Source: Streptomyces sp. JJ66
GTDB taxonomy: Bacteria; Actinomycetota; Actinomycetes; Streptomycetales; Streptomycetaceae
Direction: 5' to 3'
Assembly: GCF_019303495.1 (NCBI RefSeq)
Contig: NZ_JAEVFI010000013.1
Span: forward strand, 3,705 to 67,704
DNA length: 64,000 bases
Shown: in pieces, positions 7,933 through 15,538 of the stretch
Layout: each line of letters opens with the position of its first letter
Numbering within the stretch: position 1 is the first letter of the stretch
Notes under the pieces: generated by a model
What the model was told of the DNA's origin: nothing
Seen by the model: the letters and a program-made list of their open reading frames with translations, nothing else
The model's database searches: none
Position numbers and translations under genes: made by a program

Positions 7933-9405
7933 TCATGCCGTCCCGTGGTCTGCGGGGCCGTCGCCCAGGGGTTTGCCCACCCCCTGCGCGGCCTGCGCGG
8001 CGGCGCTGCCCGGCCGCTTGCGGGCGACCCAGCCCTCGATGTTGCGCTGCTGACCACGGGCGACGGCCAGCGAACCGGGCGGCACATCCTTGGTGATGAC
8101 CGACCCGGCCGCCGTGTAGGCGCCGTCCCCCACCGTGACCGGTGCCACGAACATGTTGTCCGAGCCCGTCTTGCAGTGGGAGCCGATCGTGGTGTGGTGC
8201 TTGTGCTCGCCGTCGTAGTTGACGAACACACTCGCGGCGCCGATGTTGGTGTGGTCGCCGATCGTGGCATCGCCCACATAGCTCAGGTGCGGCACCTTGG
8301 AGCCCTCGCCGACCCGCGCGTTCTTCATCTCCACATACGTGCCCGCCTTCGCCTTCGGGCCCAGCTCGGTGCCCGGCCGCAGGTACGCGTACGGCCCCAC
8401 CGACGCCTGCGCGCCGATCCGCGCGCTGACCGCGACGGTGTTGCTGACCGTGGCGTCCGCGCCGACGACGGTGTCCGTCAGCTGGCTGTTCGGGCCCACC
8501 TCGCAGCCCGCCGCCAGGTGCGTGGCGCCCAGCAGCTGGGTGCCGGGGTGGACCAGCGCGTCAGGCTCGAAGGTGACGCCCGCGTCCACCCACGTCGTCG
8601 CCGGATCGACCACCGTGACCCCGGCGAGCATCGCCCGCTCCAGCAGCCGGTCGTTCAGCAGCCGGCGGGCCTGCGCGAGCTGCACCCGGTTGTTGATGCC
8701 GACGATCTCGTGGTGGTCCCGCGCGAGGCAGGCGCCCACCCGGTGCCCGTCCGCGCGCAGGATGCCCAGCACGTCGGTCAGGTACTCCTCGCCCTGGCTG
8801 TTGTCGGTGCGCACCCGGCCCAGCGCGTCGGCCAGCAGCGCCGCGTCGAACGCGAACACGCCGGAGTTGATCTCGTCGATGGCGCGCTGCTCGCCGGAGG
8901 CGTCCTTGTGCTCGACGATGGCGGTCACCGCGCCGCCGTCACCGCGCACGATGCGGCCGTACCCGGTGGCGTCGGGCACCTGCGCGGACAGCACCGTGAC
9001 GGCGTTGCCCTGCGCGGCGTGCGCACCGGACAGCTCGGCGAGGGTGTCGGCGGTCAGCAGCGGAGTGTCGCCGCAGGTCACCAGCACCGTGCCGGACAGC
9101 GTGACCCCCTCGGCCGCCAGCGCCTCCAGCCCCATGCGCACCGCGTGCCCGGTGCCGTTCTGCTCGTGCTGCACGGCGGTGCGGACCGCGCCGTCCACCT
9201 GCGCGAGGTGCGCGGTGACCTGCTCGCGGGCGTGGCCGACGACGACGACCAGGTGCGCGGGGTCGAGTTCCCTCGCGGCGGTGACGACGTGGCCTACGAG
9301 CGACCGCCCGCAGATCTCGTGCAGGACCTTCGGTGTCGCCGACTTCATGCGGGTTCCCTCACCCGCTGCGAGAACGACGACGGCTGCCGGGCGGTTGGCG
9401 CTCAC
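7933..9405 (-). CDS. glmU: Bifunctional GlcNAc-1-P uridyltransferase / GlcN-1-P acetyltransferase
   Basis: Makes UDP-GlcNAc for peptidoglycan. The 490-residue protein has an N-terminal nucleotidyltransferase with VLAAGEGTRMKS (about 11-22). The C-terminal left-handed beta-helix acetyltransferase has hexapeptide repeats and the KAGTYVEMKNARVGEGSK region, followed by NYDGEHKHHT. The start is a GTG at 9405, 5 nt after GAAGGG. The C-terminus is extended by about 20 Ala/Gly-rich residues. A perfect palindrome (9423-9439) lies in the leader next to a -10-like TATTCT. Confidence 0.97.
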   Translation of the reverse strand: MSANRPAAVVVLAAGEGTRMKSATPKVLHEICGRSLVGHVVTAARELDPAHLVVVVGHAREQVTAHLAQVDGAVRTAVQHEQNGTGHAVRMGLEALAAEGVTLSGTVLVTCGDTPLLTADTLAELSGAHAAQGNAVTVLSAQVPDATGYGRIVRGDGGAVTAIVEHKDASGEQRAIDEINSGVFAFDAALLADALGRVRTDNSQGEEYLTDVLGILRADGHRVGACLARDHHEIVGINNRVQLAQARRLLNDRLLERAMLAGVTVVDPATTWVDAGVTFEPDALVHPGTQLLGATHLAAGCEVGPNSQLTDTVVGADATVSNTVAVSARIGAQASVGPYAYLRPGTELGPKAKAGTYVEMKNARVGEGSKVPHLSYVGDATIGDHTNIGAASVFVNYDGEHKHHTTIGSHCKTGSDNMFVAPVTVGDGAYTAAGSVITKDVPPGSLAVARGQQRNIEGWVARKRPGSAAAQAAQGVGKPLGDGPADHGTA

Positions 9406-9422
9406 GGGGTGCCCTTCGGCTT

Positions 9423-9447
9423 CGGGTGAATGTCACCCGCAGAATAC
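9423..9447 (-). promoter_or_regulatory. glmU promoter region with 7-3-7 palindrome
   Basis: CGGGTGA-ATG-TCACCCG (9423-9439) is a perfect palindrome. Immediately upstream of it on the minus strand is TATTCT (9447-9442), a good -10 hexamer. A protein bound here would sit on the transcription start site. Confidence 0.5.
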
Positions 9448-9549
9448 CTTTGCCCGGTAGGAGACCGGCGCCGGGCGGACGGCGGGAGCGGGAAACCGGG
9501 CTGTGCGCGCGGGCGCCAGGCTGCGCGCGGGCTCATAGCCGCGCCCGCC

Positions 9550-10446
9550 TCACACCCCGGTCGGGCTGGACGGGACCTGGCCCGTCAGGGTGGACAGCGT
9601 CGAGCGGACGCGGGCGAGGTGGTCGCGGAGCTCGTCGGCGCGGCGGTTGTGCTCGCGCAGCACCCGGCCCGTCTCGCGGTCGATGTCCTCCGCCTGGGCC
9701 CGGGCCTTCGCCAGCAGCACGGCCGTCTCGGCCGCCGTCGCCTCCGCCGCCGCATCCGCCGCCTCCTCAGCCTCGGCATAGGCGCGGCGGGCCGCCTCCA
9801 GCGCCGCCCGCCCGCGCTCCTCCAGCGTGGCGGCGTGCGCGGCGGTCTGCGCCTTTCGGGCCGCCCGCTCGGCCTCGGCGGCCTCGCCGCACGCCGCCTG
9901 GTCCCGCTCCTGGCCGGACAACAGCTCCGCGCAGCGCTCGGTGATCTCCCTCAGATGGTCCTCCGCCTCACCGCGCAGCCGCTCGGCCATGACCCGGGCC
10001 GCCGCACGGGCCTCGTCGGCCGTCACACCGGCCCGGGCCAGCGCCGCGTCACCCGCCTTCTCGCCCGCCGCCCGGATTCCGGCCGCCCGCGCGCGGGCGG
10101 TGGCGCGCAGTTCGTGAGCGTGCGCCTCGGCGTCCGCCCGCAGCGTGGCCGCCTCCGCCCCGGCCCGGCGGCGCACGTCCGCCGCCTCCGCCTCCACCTC
10201 AGCCAGCAGCGCCACCGCCCGCCCGCCCAGCGACTCGTAGGTGGGCGGCGGCAGCGCGGACACCGTCGCGTGCAGCCGCTCGGCCTCCTCGCCCAGCTCC
10301 CGGGCCAGCACGTCCAGACGGCCCAGCCGTTCCTTCGCCGTGGCGGCCTCCTGGAACAGCGCGGCCACCCGCTGGTCCACCTGCCCCGGCCGGTAGCCGC
10401 GGCCCCGCACCACCTCGAAGCCGTGCGGTGACTGTGTCGAAGACAT
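9550..10446 (-). CDS. DivIVA-like coiled-coil protein
   Basis: A 298-residue protein starting at ATG 10446, 7 nt after GGGAGAGAG. The N-terminal ~35 residues (FEVVRGRGYRPGQVDQRVAA) resemble the DivIVA-type N-terminal motif of actinobacterial polarity and scaffold proteins. Residues ~35-290 are almost continuous Ala/Glu/Arg-rich coiled coil with no membrane segment. Such proteins assemble into filaments or scaffolds near hyphal tips. It is shorter than the large polar scaffold Scy. A specific role cannot be read from the sequence. Confidence 0.75.
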   Translation of the reverse strand: MSSTQSPHGFEVVRGRGYRPGQVDQRVAALFQEAATAKERLGRLDVLARELGEEAERLHATVSALPPPTYESLGGRAVALLAEVEAEAADVRRRAGAEAATLRADAEAHAHELRATARARAAGIRAAGEKAGDAALARAGVTADEARAAARVMAERLRGEAEDHLREITERCAELLSGQERDQAACGEAAEAERAARKAQTAAHAATLEERGRAALEAARRAYAEAEEAADAAAEATAAETAVLLAKARAQAEDIDRETGRVLREHNRRADELRDHLARVRSTLSTLTGQVPSSPTGV

Positions 10447-10750
10447 CTGCGCACTCTCTCCCACGTCAGCGCCGGTCCGCCCAAACCCGTCCACCCGGTG
10501 CCGTACCGGACGCTTTGCGGACGCCCTGGGTCATTGCGCCCCCAGGATGGAGCATGCGGCGGGATCAGTGCGCGACCGGCGCGCTCACGTCCGCGCCAGG
10601 TGTGCTGACCACCTCCGGGCGCGTGGCCTCCCGGCCCGGGCGGCGACGTTCCGAGCGTGGTGGACACACCGAGGCCGAAGGCCCCGGCCGCGAGGCGACC
10701 GGGGCCACGGAACCCCGGGGGTGGGGCGGGACGCGAACGAGGGAGGAGCC
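10447..10750. other. Spacer between the toxin/immunity gene and the coiled-coil gene
   Basis: 304 bp between two minus-strand genes. It contains a GGCCCCGG/CCGGGGCC hairpin (10680-10706), suitable as terminator for the upstream gene. No ORF with coding character seen. Confidence 0.5.
10680..10706 (-). terminator. Putative terminator after the deaminase/SUKH-4 gene
   Basis: An 8-bp perfect stem (10680-10687 with 10699-10706) and 11-nt loop, 45 nt after the stop codon at 10751. Confidence 0.5.
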
Positions 10751-13132
10751 CTACAACAGGCCGTCCCACAGCTGTTCCAGCAGCACCGACCACCAGTTCT
10801 CCGGGTGGGCCAGCGCCGCCGGGTCCAGCGCGGCGAGCTGCTGCTGGAAGTCCACCGTCCAGCGGCCCGCCTGATCGGGCGTCAACCCATAGCGCAGCCG
10901 CCACATGCGGCCCGCCATCGCCAGGCACCGGGTGAACTCCGGCAGCCCGGTGTTGACGAACTGCGCCGCCGCGGGCTGCCCGTTCGGCGCGGCCTCCAGC
11001 GGGACGGCGACGAGGTGCGCGGTGCCGTACTGCACGCACAGCTGGCGGCCGAAGTCGCTGCCCATCACCAGGTAGGAACCGGCGTCCGGGCCCGGCCGCA
11101 CCCCGCGCTCCTGCGCCAGCTCCGCCAGCGTCGGCACCGGGCGGCCCGGCTGCGCCTGCGCCCAGAAGAGGGGACCGAACTCCAGCGGCAGTCCCGCCCA
11201 CACCAGCGTGTGCGCCACCGTCTCGGGCACCCCCTGCCGGGACACCGCGCGCTGGTCGAAACGGAACACGCCCTGCGGGCCGAACGCCTGGAGCAGCTCG
11301 TGCCCGATCGCGTCCGGCGGCACCGGCTGCGCCTGTGGCACCGGATGGAGCGGCGCCCGCACCGGCGCGGGGCGCGCCGGACCGTCGGCCACCTGGTGCA
11401 ACTCCCCCTGGTGGGCGAGCAGGTGCGCCATACCCTGCTGGCGCGAGTCGTGGTCGGTGCCGTAGGGAGCGGTGTGGCTCACCCGTACCTGCGGCCAGGT
11501 CTCGCGGATCATCCGGGCGCAGTAGCCGCCCGGCAGGTCGCACGGCTCCAACTCCGTGTGCAGCTCCAGCACCTGCTGCGGCGGCACGTTCATCGACCGC
11601 AGCTCGTAGAGGATCTGCCACTCCGGGTGCGGCAGACCCGGCGCGGAGCGGCGGATCACCTGCTGCTCGGAGCCGTCCGGCGCGCGGTAGCGCAACACCG
11701 CCATGTACCCGGGGCCGACCATCGGCACCCCGGGCTGCTGCGGGTACCCGTACGCGGGCGGCTGGCCACCGGGACCGCCGTGCTGCGGGGGGTGCCCGGG
11801 CGGTGCCTGGGCGTGCGGCGGGGCAGGCTGCGGCGGGGGCGGCGGTGCGCCGGGTCCGGGTCCGGGTCCGGCGAGCATCGTCGCCGCGTGGTGCACGCCG
11901 CCGCCGGGCTGGTTCGGGGCGAGCGGGGGAGGCGGGGCCGTGGGGTCACCGCCGGTCTCCGGGGAGCCGTGCGGCGCCTGCTGTGGTTCTCCCGGTGCCG
12001 GTGCCGGTGCCGGTGCTTGGCCCTGTGACGCTACGTCGCCGGCGGACATCATCTGCGTCGGCACGTAGCCGCCTGCGACCCCGCCCGGTGCGGGGGTGCC
12101 CGGGCGACGCCCCGCACCCGGGACGCCCGGTTCGCCCGGGGGCGGTGGCACCGTCGGGCCGCGTCCGCGCGACGAGGTGGGGCGCACCTTGCTGGTGGCG
12201 GCGTAGGCGATGCCCTCCTCGCCGGCTGGGTGCGGCGGGTTGTCGTCCGCCGGGGAGGGCGGGGCTTGCGGGCTCGTTGCGGGCGGGCTCAGGCGGGTGT
12301 GCGGCAGACTGCTGCCGTCGGGCAGCAACTCGGTGTGGGCTTCCACCGCCGGGCCGTGGGCTCCGGGGCCGGCGGGCGGGTCGTCGTCCGCGTCGCTGCC
12401 GCTGAGCGGGGGCGTGAGCACCGTGGCGGGCGGTGCGACGGACTCGCCCGCGCCGGAGTCCGAGGTGTCCGCCCAGCCGCCGACCGCACGCGGCGTGTCC
12501 TGCGGCGCTGGCGCGGCGGTCGCCGTGGCGTCGTCCCCGGGCCGCGTCGCGTCCGGCTCCGACGGCGGCTGGCCGGGCGCGGGGTCGGCGGCGAGTGCCT
12601 CCGACGCGGGGGTCGGCGTCACGTCACCACCCTGGGCCGTACCCCCCGGCGCTGCGTCACCCGGCACCCCGTCATCCGGGGCCGCGTCACCCGGCGTGCC
12701 TTCGCTCGGGGACCCGGCGTCCCGGGCGCCGCCGTGGGGGCGGTGGTCAGGGATGCCGAGGCGGTCGGCCGCCTCCTGGAGCCATTCGGGCGGCGTCAGC
12801 AGGAACGACGTCGCGTTCAGGTCCACGCGCTGCTTCGGCACCGGGGACGCGGGCGGCTCCGTGCGCGCGCCGTACTCCTCCTCGTACCGGCGGATCACCT
12901 CACCGACCGGCAGCCCCGGCCACAGCGTGGACTCCCCGCTGTCGCGGGCGATGACCAGCCGTGCGCTGCCGTCGTCCGAACGCGGTCCCTCCGCCCGGTC
13001 CTCGGCCCACACCACGAACCCGAGGTCGAACTCGCGTACCCGCACCGCCCGGTGCTGGTACGCCGGAACGCCGCCGTTGACCCAGCGCTCCGCCCGCTCC
13101 TGCGCCTGTGCGAACGTCACCACTGCGCTCAC
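10751..13132 (-). CDS. Multidomain protein: Imm35-like domain, nucleic-acid deaminase-like domain and SUKH-4 domain
   Basis: A 793-residue protein starting at GTG 13132, whose GTGA overlaps the stop of the upstream nuclease/SUKH gene. Residues ~5-90 look like an immunity-protein-35 (YrhB-type) fold (VWAEDRAEG, LVIARDSGE, VGEVIRRYEEEYG). Residues ~140-475 are a Pro/Gly/Ala-rich linker. Residues ~481-575 look like a polymorphic-toxin deaminase: HPEW (His502, Glu504) and PC-x6-C (Cys531, Cys538) form a plausible zinc site. Residues ~610-793 resemble SUKH-4 (GVFRFDQRAV, LAMAGRMWRLRYG, NWWSVLLEQLWDGL). No signal peptide or secretion domain is present. Domain calls are by motif; the catalytic residues look intact. 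Confidence 0.7.
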   Translation of the reverse strand: MSAVVTFAQAQERAERWVNGGVPAYQHRAVRVREFDLGFVVWAEDRAEGPRSDDGSARLVIARDSGESTLWPGLPVGEVIRRYEEEYGARTEPPASPVPKQRVDLNATSFLLTPPEWLQEAADRLGIPDHRPHGGARDAGSPSEGTPGDAAPDDGVPGDAAPGGTAQGGDVTPTPASEALAADPAPGQPPSEPDATRPGDDATATAAPAPQDTPRAVGGWADTSDSGAGESVAPPATVLTPPLSGSDADDDPPAGPGAHGPAVEAHTELLPDGSSLPHTRLSPPATSPQAPPSPADDNPPHPAGEEGIAYAATSKVRPTSSRGRGPTVPPPPGEPGVPGAGRRPGTPAPGGVAGGYVPTQMMSAGDVASQGQAPAPAPAPGEPQQAPHGSPETGGDPTAPPPPLAPNQPGGGVHHAATMLAGPGPGPGAPPPPPQPAPPHAQAPPGHPPQHGGPGGQPPAYGYPQQPGVPMVGPGYMAVLRYRAPDGSEQQVIRRSAPGLPHPEWQILYELRSMNVPPQQVLELHTELEPCDLPGGYCARMIRETWPQVRVSHTAPYGTDHDSRQQGMAHLLAHQGELHQVADGPARPAPVRAPLHPVPQAQPVPPDAIGHELLQAFGPQGVFRFDQRAVSRQGVPETVAHTLVWAGLPLEFGPLFWAQAQPGRPVPTLAELAQERGVRPGPDAGSYLVMGSDFGRQLCVQYGTAHLVAVPLEAAPNGQPAAAQFVNTGLPEFTRCLAMAGRMWRLRYGLTPDQAGRWTVDFQQQLAALDPAALAHPENWWSVLLEQLWDGLL

Positions 13133-14103
13133 CCCTCCACCGCGACGGCGCGCGCGAAGCCGCCGTCCACCATCAGGTTGGCCACCGTCTCCAGCTCCGG
13201 CGGATTGCCCGCCAGCCGCAGCAAGAACGCGTCGAAGTCCGCGCCGCAGGGCAGCAGCAGCCGTTCCACGCGCTGCGCCGTGTCCAGCCCGTCCCGGTCC
13301 CGGGCGTCGTCGTAGGCGCAGAACCACACCGAGCCGGGGTGCTCGCCGCGCACCTTCACCGCCAGCAGGCCGCCGTGCACGAACGCCACCCCGAGGTAGT
13401 CCTTGGTGAGGTGGTCACGCAGACACTTGTTGACGTAGACGAGGTCGTTGACGGCCGCCTCGTCGCGCACCGTGAAGAACGGCTGGTCCAGCAGCAGGCC
13501 CAACTCCGCGTCCAGCGCGACGCCGACGGGAGCGCAGCCGCCGGCCGCCTTCAGGAACGTGCGGTACGCGCCGGGCAGCCGGTAGCCCAGCTGCTCCTCG
13601 GCCTGCGCGACCTGCTCCTCGGTCACCGCGACGTCGTGGGGCACCTCGAAGTGCGCGGGCCGCGTCTCCTGCAGCGGGCGGGTGCCACGCTTGTCGTGGT
13701 CCACGGCGGCGGTCGCGAGCCCGGCGTGGTGCCGCAGCAGCGCCTTGACCTCCACCGGCACCAGCTCCAGGCGGCGGCTGCCGCGCACGTGGTGCCACGT
13801 CCAGCCGTGCGGCGTCGCCACCGGCGGCAGCTCCGCCCACAGCTCGTGCCCGTCGGCGTGCTGGGCGACGTTCGCCGACACGTAGTCCGTCAGCCGCAGC
13901 TCGTCCACCCCGAAACCCTCCGGCGGCTCCGCGACCTCCGCGGCCGCCCGGGCGTAGGGGGCGAAGTCGGGGTACCCGTCGGCGTCCACGCGGACGCCCT
14001 GCCCGAAGCGCGCGGCCCGCACCGGGTCGGGGAAGTGCACGGCCTGCCCCGCGTAGGCCGCGTTCGGCGGCGCGGCGTGCTGCCCGAGCCGACCTGTCGT
14101 CAT
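13129..14103 (-). CDS. WHH-type HNH nuclease domain fused to a SUKH-1 (SMI1/KNR4) domain
   Basis: A 324-residue protein. ATG 14103 is 7 nt after AGGGAG. Residues ~75-130 match the WHH branch of HNH/Endo VII toxins: GWTWHHVRGSRRLELVP (Trp103-His104-His105) followed by LLRHHAG (His125, His126). Residues ~160-315 match SUKH-1, with VAQAEEQLGYRLPGAYRTFLKAAGG at its start and a conserved Trp-containing core. In polymorphic toxin systems these folds belong to toxin and immunity partner; here they are one polypeptide with no export signal. Translationally coupled to the downstream deaminase/SUKH-4 gene. Confidence 0.72.
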   Translation of the reverse strand: MTTGRLGQHAAPPNAAYAGQAVHFPDPVRAARFGQGVRVDADGYPDFAPYARAAAEVAEPPEGFGVDELRLTDYVSANVAQHADGHELWAELPPVATPHGWTWHHVRGSRRLELVPVEVKALLRHHAGLATAAVDHDKRGTRPLQETRPAHFEVPHDVAVTEEQVAQAEEQLGYRLPGAYRTFLKAAGGCAPVGVALDAELGLLLDQPFFTVRDEAAVNDLVYVNKCLRDHLTKDYLGVAFVHGGLLAVKVRGEHPGSVWFCAYDDARDRDGLDTAQRVERLLLPCGADFDAFLLRLAGNPPELETVANLMVDGGFARAVAVEG

Positions 14104-14422
14104 GGCGGTGCTCCCTGCTGCGTGGCTCCTGTCGGTCCACAGCGTATGCGCTCGCCCGTGACCCGAACCCGTCCGGCGACCAGCGGTCCGGCGGCGGGCC
14201 GCGCGGGCGCGGCGGACGGGCTCGGCGGACGGGCTCGGCGGACGGGCGGCGAGCGGGCCAGCGGGCAGGCGTCGGGGCGGGACCGGCCGGGCTGGCCCCG
14301 CCCGCCGGGAGCGTGCGTCACCCCTCCCGCGACTCGCCCTCACCCGATGCGACTTCCGCAACCGCGCGAACGTTTGGCAAAGTCACTCCGTACACCGGGG
14401 AAGCGACGGGAGGACGCACCAC
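14104..14422. other. Divergent spacer in the toxin/immunity cluster
   Basis: 319 bp between the WHH/SUKH-1 gene (minus) and the YwqJ-like deaminase gene (plus). It contains 2.9 copies of a 13-bp direct repeat, CGGCGGACGGGCT (14210-14246). I see no clear promoter hexamers. Confidence 0.5.
14210..14246. repeat. 13-bp direct repeats
   Basis: Three tandem units of CGGCGGACGGGCT, the last lacking 2 nt, with no sequence divergence between copies. Confidence 0.8.
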
Positions 14423-14932
14423 ATGTCCGCGACCCACCACACCTCCGATCCCCGCATCGGCTGGGGCGCCGCCCCGGGGCCCGGCGACGGCAGCGCACCG
14501 CTGCCCCGCCACCGCCGGGACGGCATCATGCCCACCACCGCCGCCGCCCTGTCGGTGCGCGGCACCACGTTCACCTGCGCCGCGGGCAAGGCCGCCGCGC
14601 CACCCGAGCACCACCCCCTCGTGCAGGACTTCCTCGACACCCTCACCACCGAGCGTCGCGAACGTCACACCGGACGCTGCCCGGAGGCCGTCCTGCTGAC
14701 CCGCTATCTCACCTCCGCCGAGGCGGGGCGTTCCAAACGCGCGGCCCGCAAACCCTTTACCCCGGGTGACGCCCGGCGGGCGCTGAAGAACGCGAAGATC
14801 ACCACTCGTCGCATTCGCGAACAGGGCGATCCGCAGCACGGTACTTACGCTCCGCCGTGCCGCTCCTGCGCCGCGCTGCTGGACTACTTCGGCGTCCATG
14901 CCGTCGCCCCGGCCTCCGGGGAGGAGCGGTGA
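14423..14932 (+). CDS. YwqJ-type deaminase domain protein
   Basis: A 169-residue protein with ATG 14423, 9 nt after GGGAGG. The zinc-dependent deaminase signature is complete in its Cys-Glu variant: GRCPEAVLLTRYL (Cys86, Glu88) and APPCRSCAALLDYFGV (Cys146, Cys149). This pattern fits the YwqJ family of predicted nucleic-acid deaminases found as toxin modules in Bacillus and actinobacteria. It has no secretion leader. Its stop overlaps the start of the SUKH-3-like gene, the usual toxin-then-immunity order. The substrate (DNA, RNA or free nucleotide) is unknown. Confidence 0.75.
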   Translation: MSATHHTSDPRIGWGAAPGPGDGSAPLPRHRRDGIMPTTAAALSVRGTTFTCAAGKAAAPPEHHPLVQDFLDTLTTERRERHTGRCPEAVLLTRYLTSAEAGRSKRAARKPFTPGDARRALKNAKITTRRIREQGDPQHGTYAPPCRSCAALLDYFGVHAVAPASGEER

Positions 14933-15423
14933 CCACCCGCTTCCCGGCCGCCGTCGATGCCGCCCTCCGGGACGCCGGCTGGACCCCCGGACGCTGGGAC
15001 ATCCGGCAGGCGGAGGTCTGGGCGGACGCGTTGCGCGCCCACAGCTCGCCTTCCGGGCACCAGCACGCCGTCTTCCCGGCCGCCGTCGAGGCCTGGGCGG
15101 AGTTCGGCGGGCTGCGCATCGCCGGAACCGCGCCCGGCCGCCACCTCGCTCCCACCCCGCTGACCGTGGACCCCGCCGCCGGGCTTCACTGGGCGCGCAC
15201 GCTCAGCGACCTCGGACGGGCGCTGGACACCGAGATCGCGCCACTCGGCGAGGAGGAAGGCCACCACGGGGAGCCCAGCGCGCTGCTCGCCATCGACGCC
15301 CAGGGCCGCGTCTACAGCCTCGACCACAGCGGCGACTGGTACCTCGGCCCCACCTTCGCCGCCGCCCTCACCACCCTCGTCACCGGCACCCGGCCCGCCC
15401 GCCTCACGTACGCGGCACGGTGA
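14929..15423 (+). CDS. SUKH-3-like immunity domain protein
   Basis: A 164-residue protein starting at GTG 14929, overlapping the deaminase stop (GTGA) and preceded by GGGGAGGAG. It reads as a SUKH-3 fold: FPAAVDAALRDAGWTPGR, FPAAVEAWAEFGGLRI and the C-terminal DHSGDWYLGPTFAAALTTLV. SUKH-3 proteins are predicted immunity partners of nucleic-acid-targeting toxins, including YwqJ deaminases. Pairing with the upstream gene is inferred from the overlap. Confidence 0.72.
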   Translation: MTTRFPAAVDAALRDAGWTPGRWDIRQAEVWADALRAHSSPSGHQHAVFPAAVEAWAEFGGLRIAGTAPGRHLAPTPLTVDPAAGLHWARTLSDLGRALDTEIAPLGEEEGHHGEPSALLAIDAQGRVYSLDHSGDWYLGPTFAAALTTLVTGTRPARLTYAAR

Positions 15424-15538
15424 CCCCTCCGGCCCGACGCGCACGGACGCCCCGGGGCCGCTGCGGCCCGCTGTCGCCACCACCAGCCGGTGCGGCCACG
15501 TCACCGTCCGTGCCCCAGTCACCGGGCCGGGCATGCCG

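Noticed and set aside
14210-14246. A short CRISPR-like array
   Set aside because: The 13-bp units are directly adjacent without spacers; it is a simple tandem repeat.
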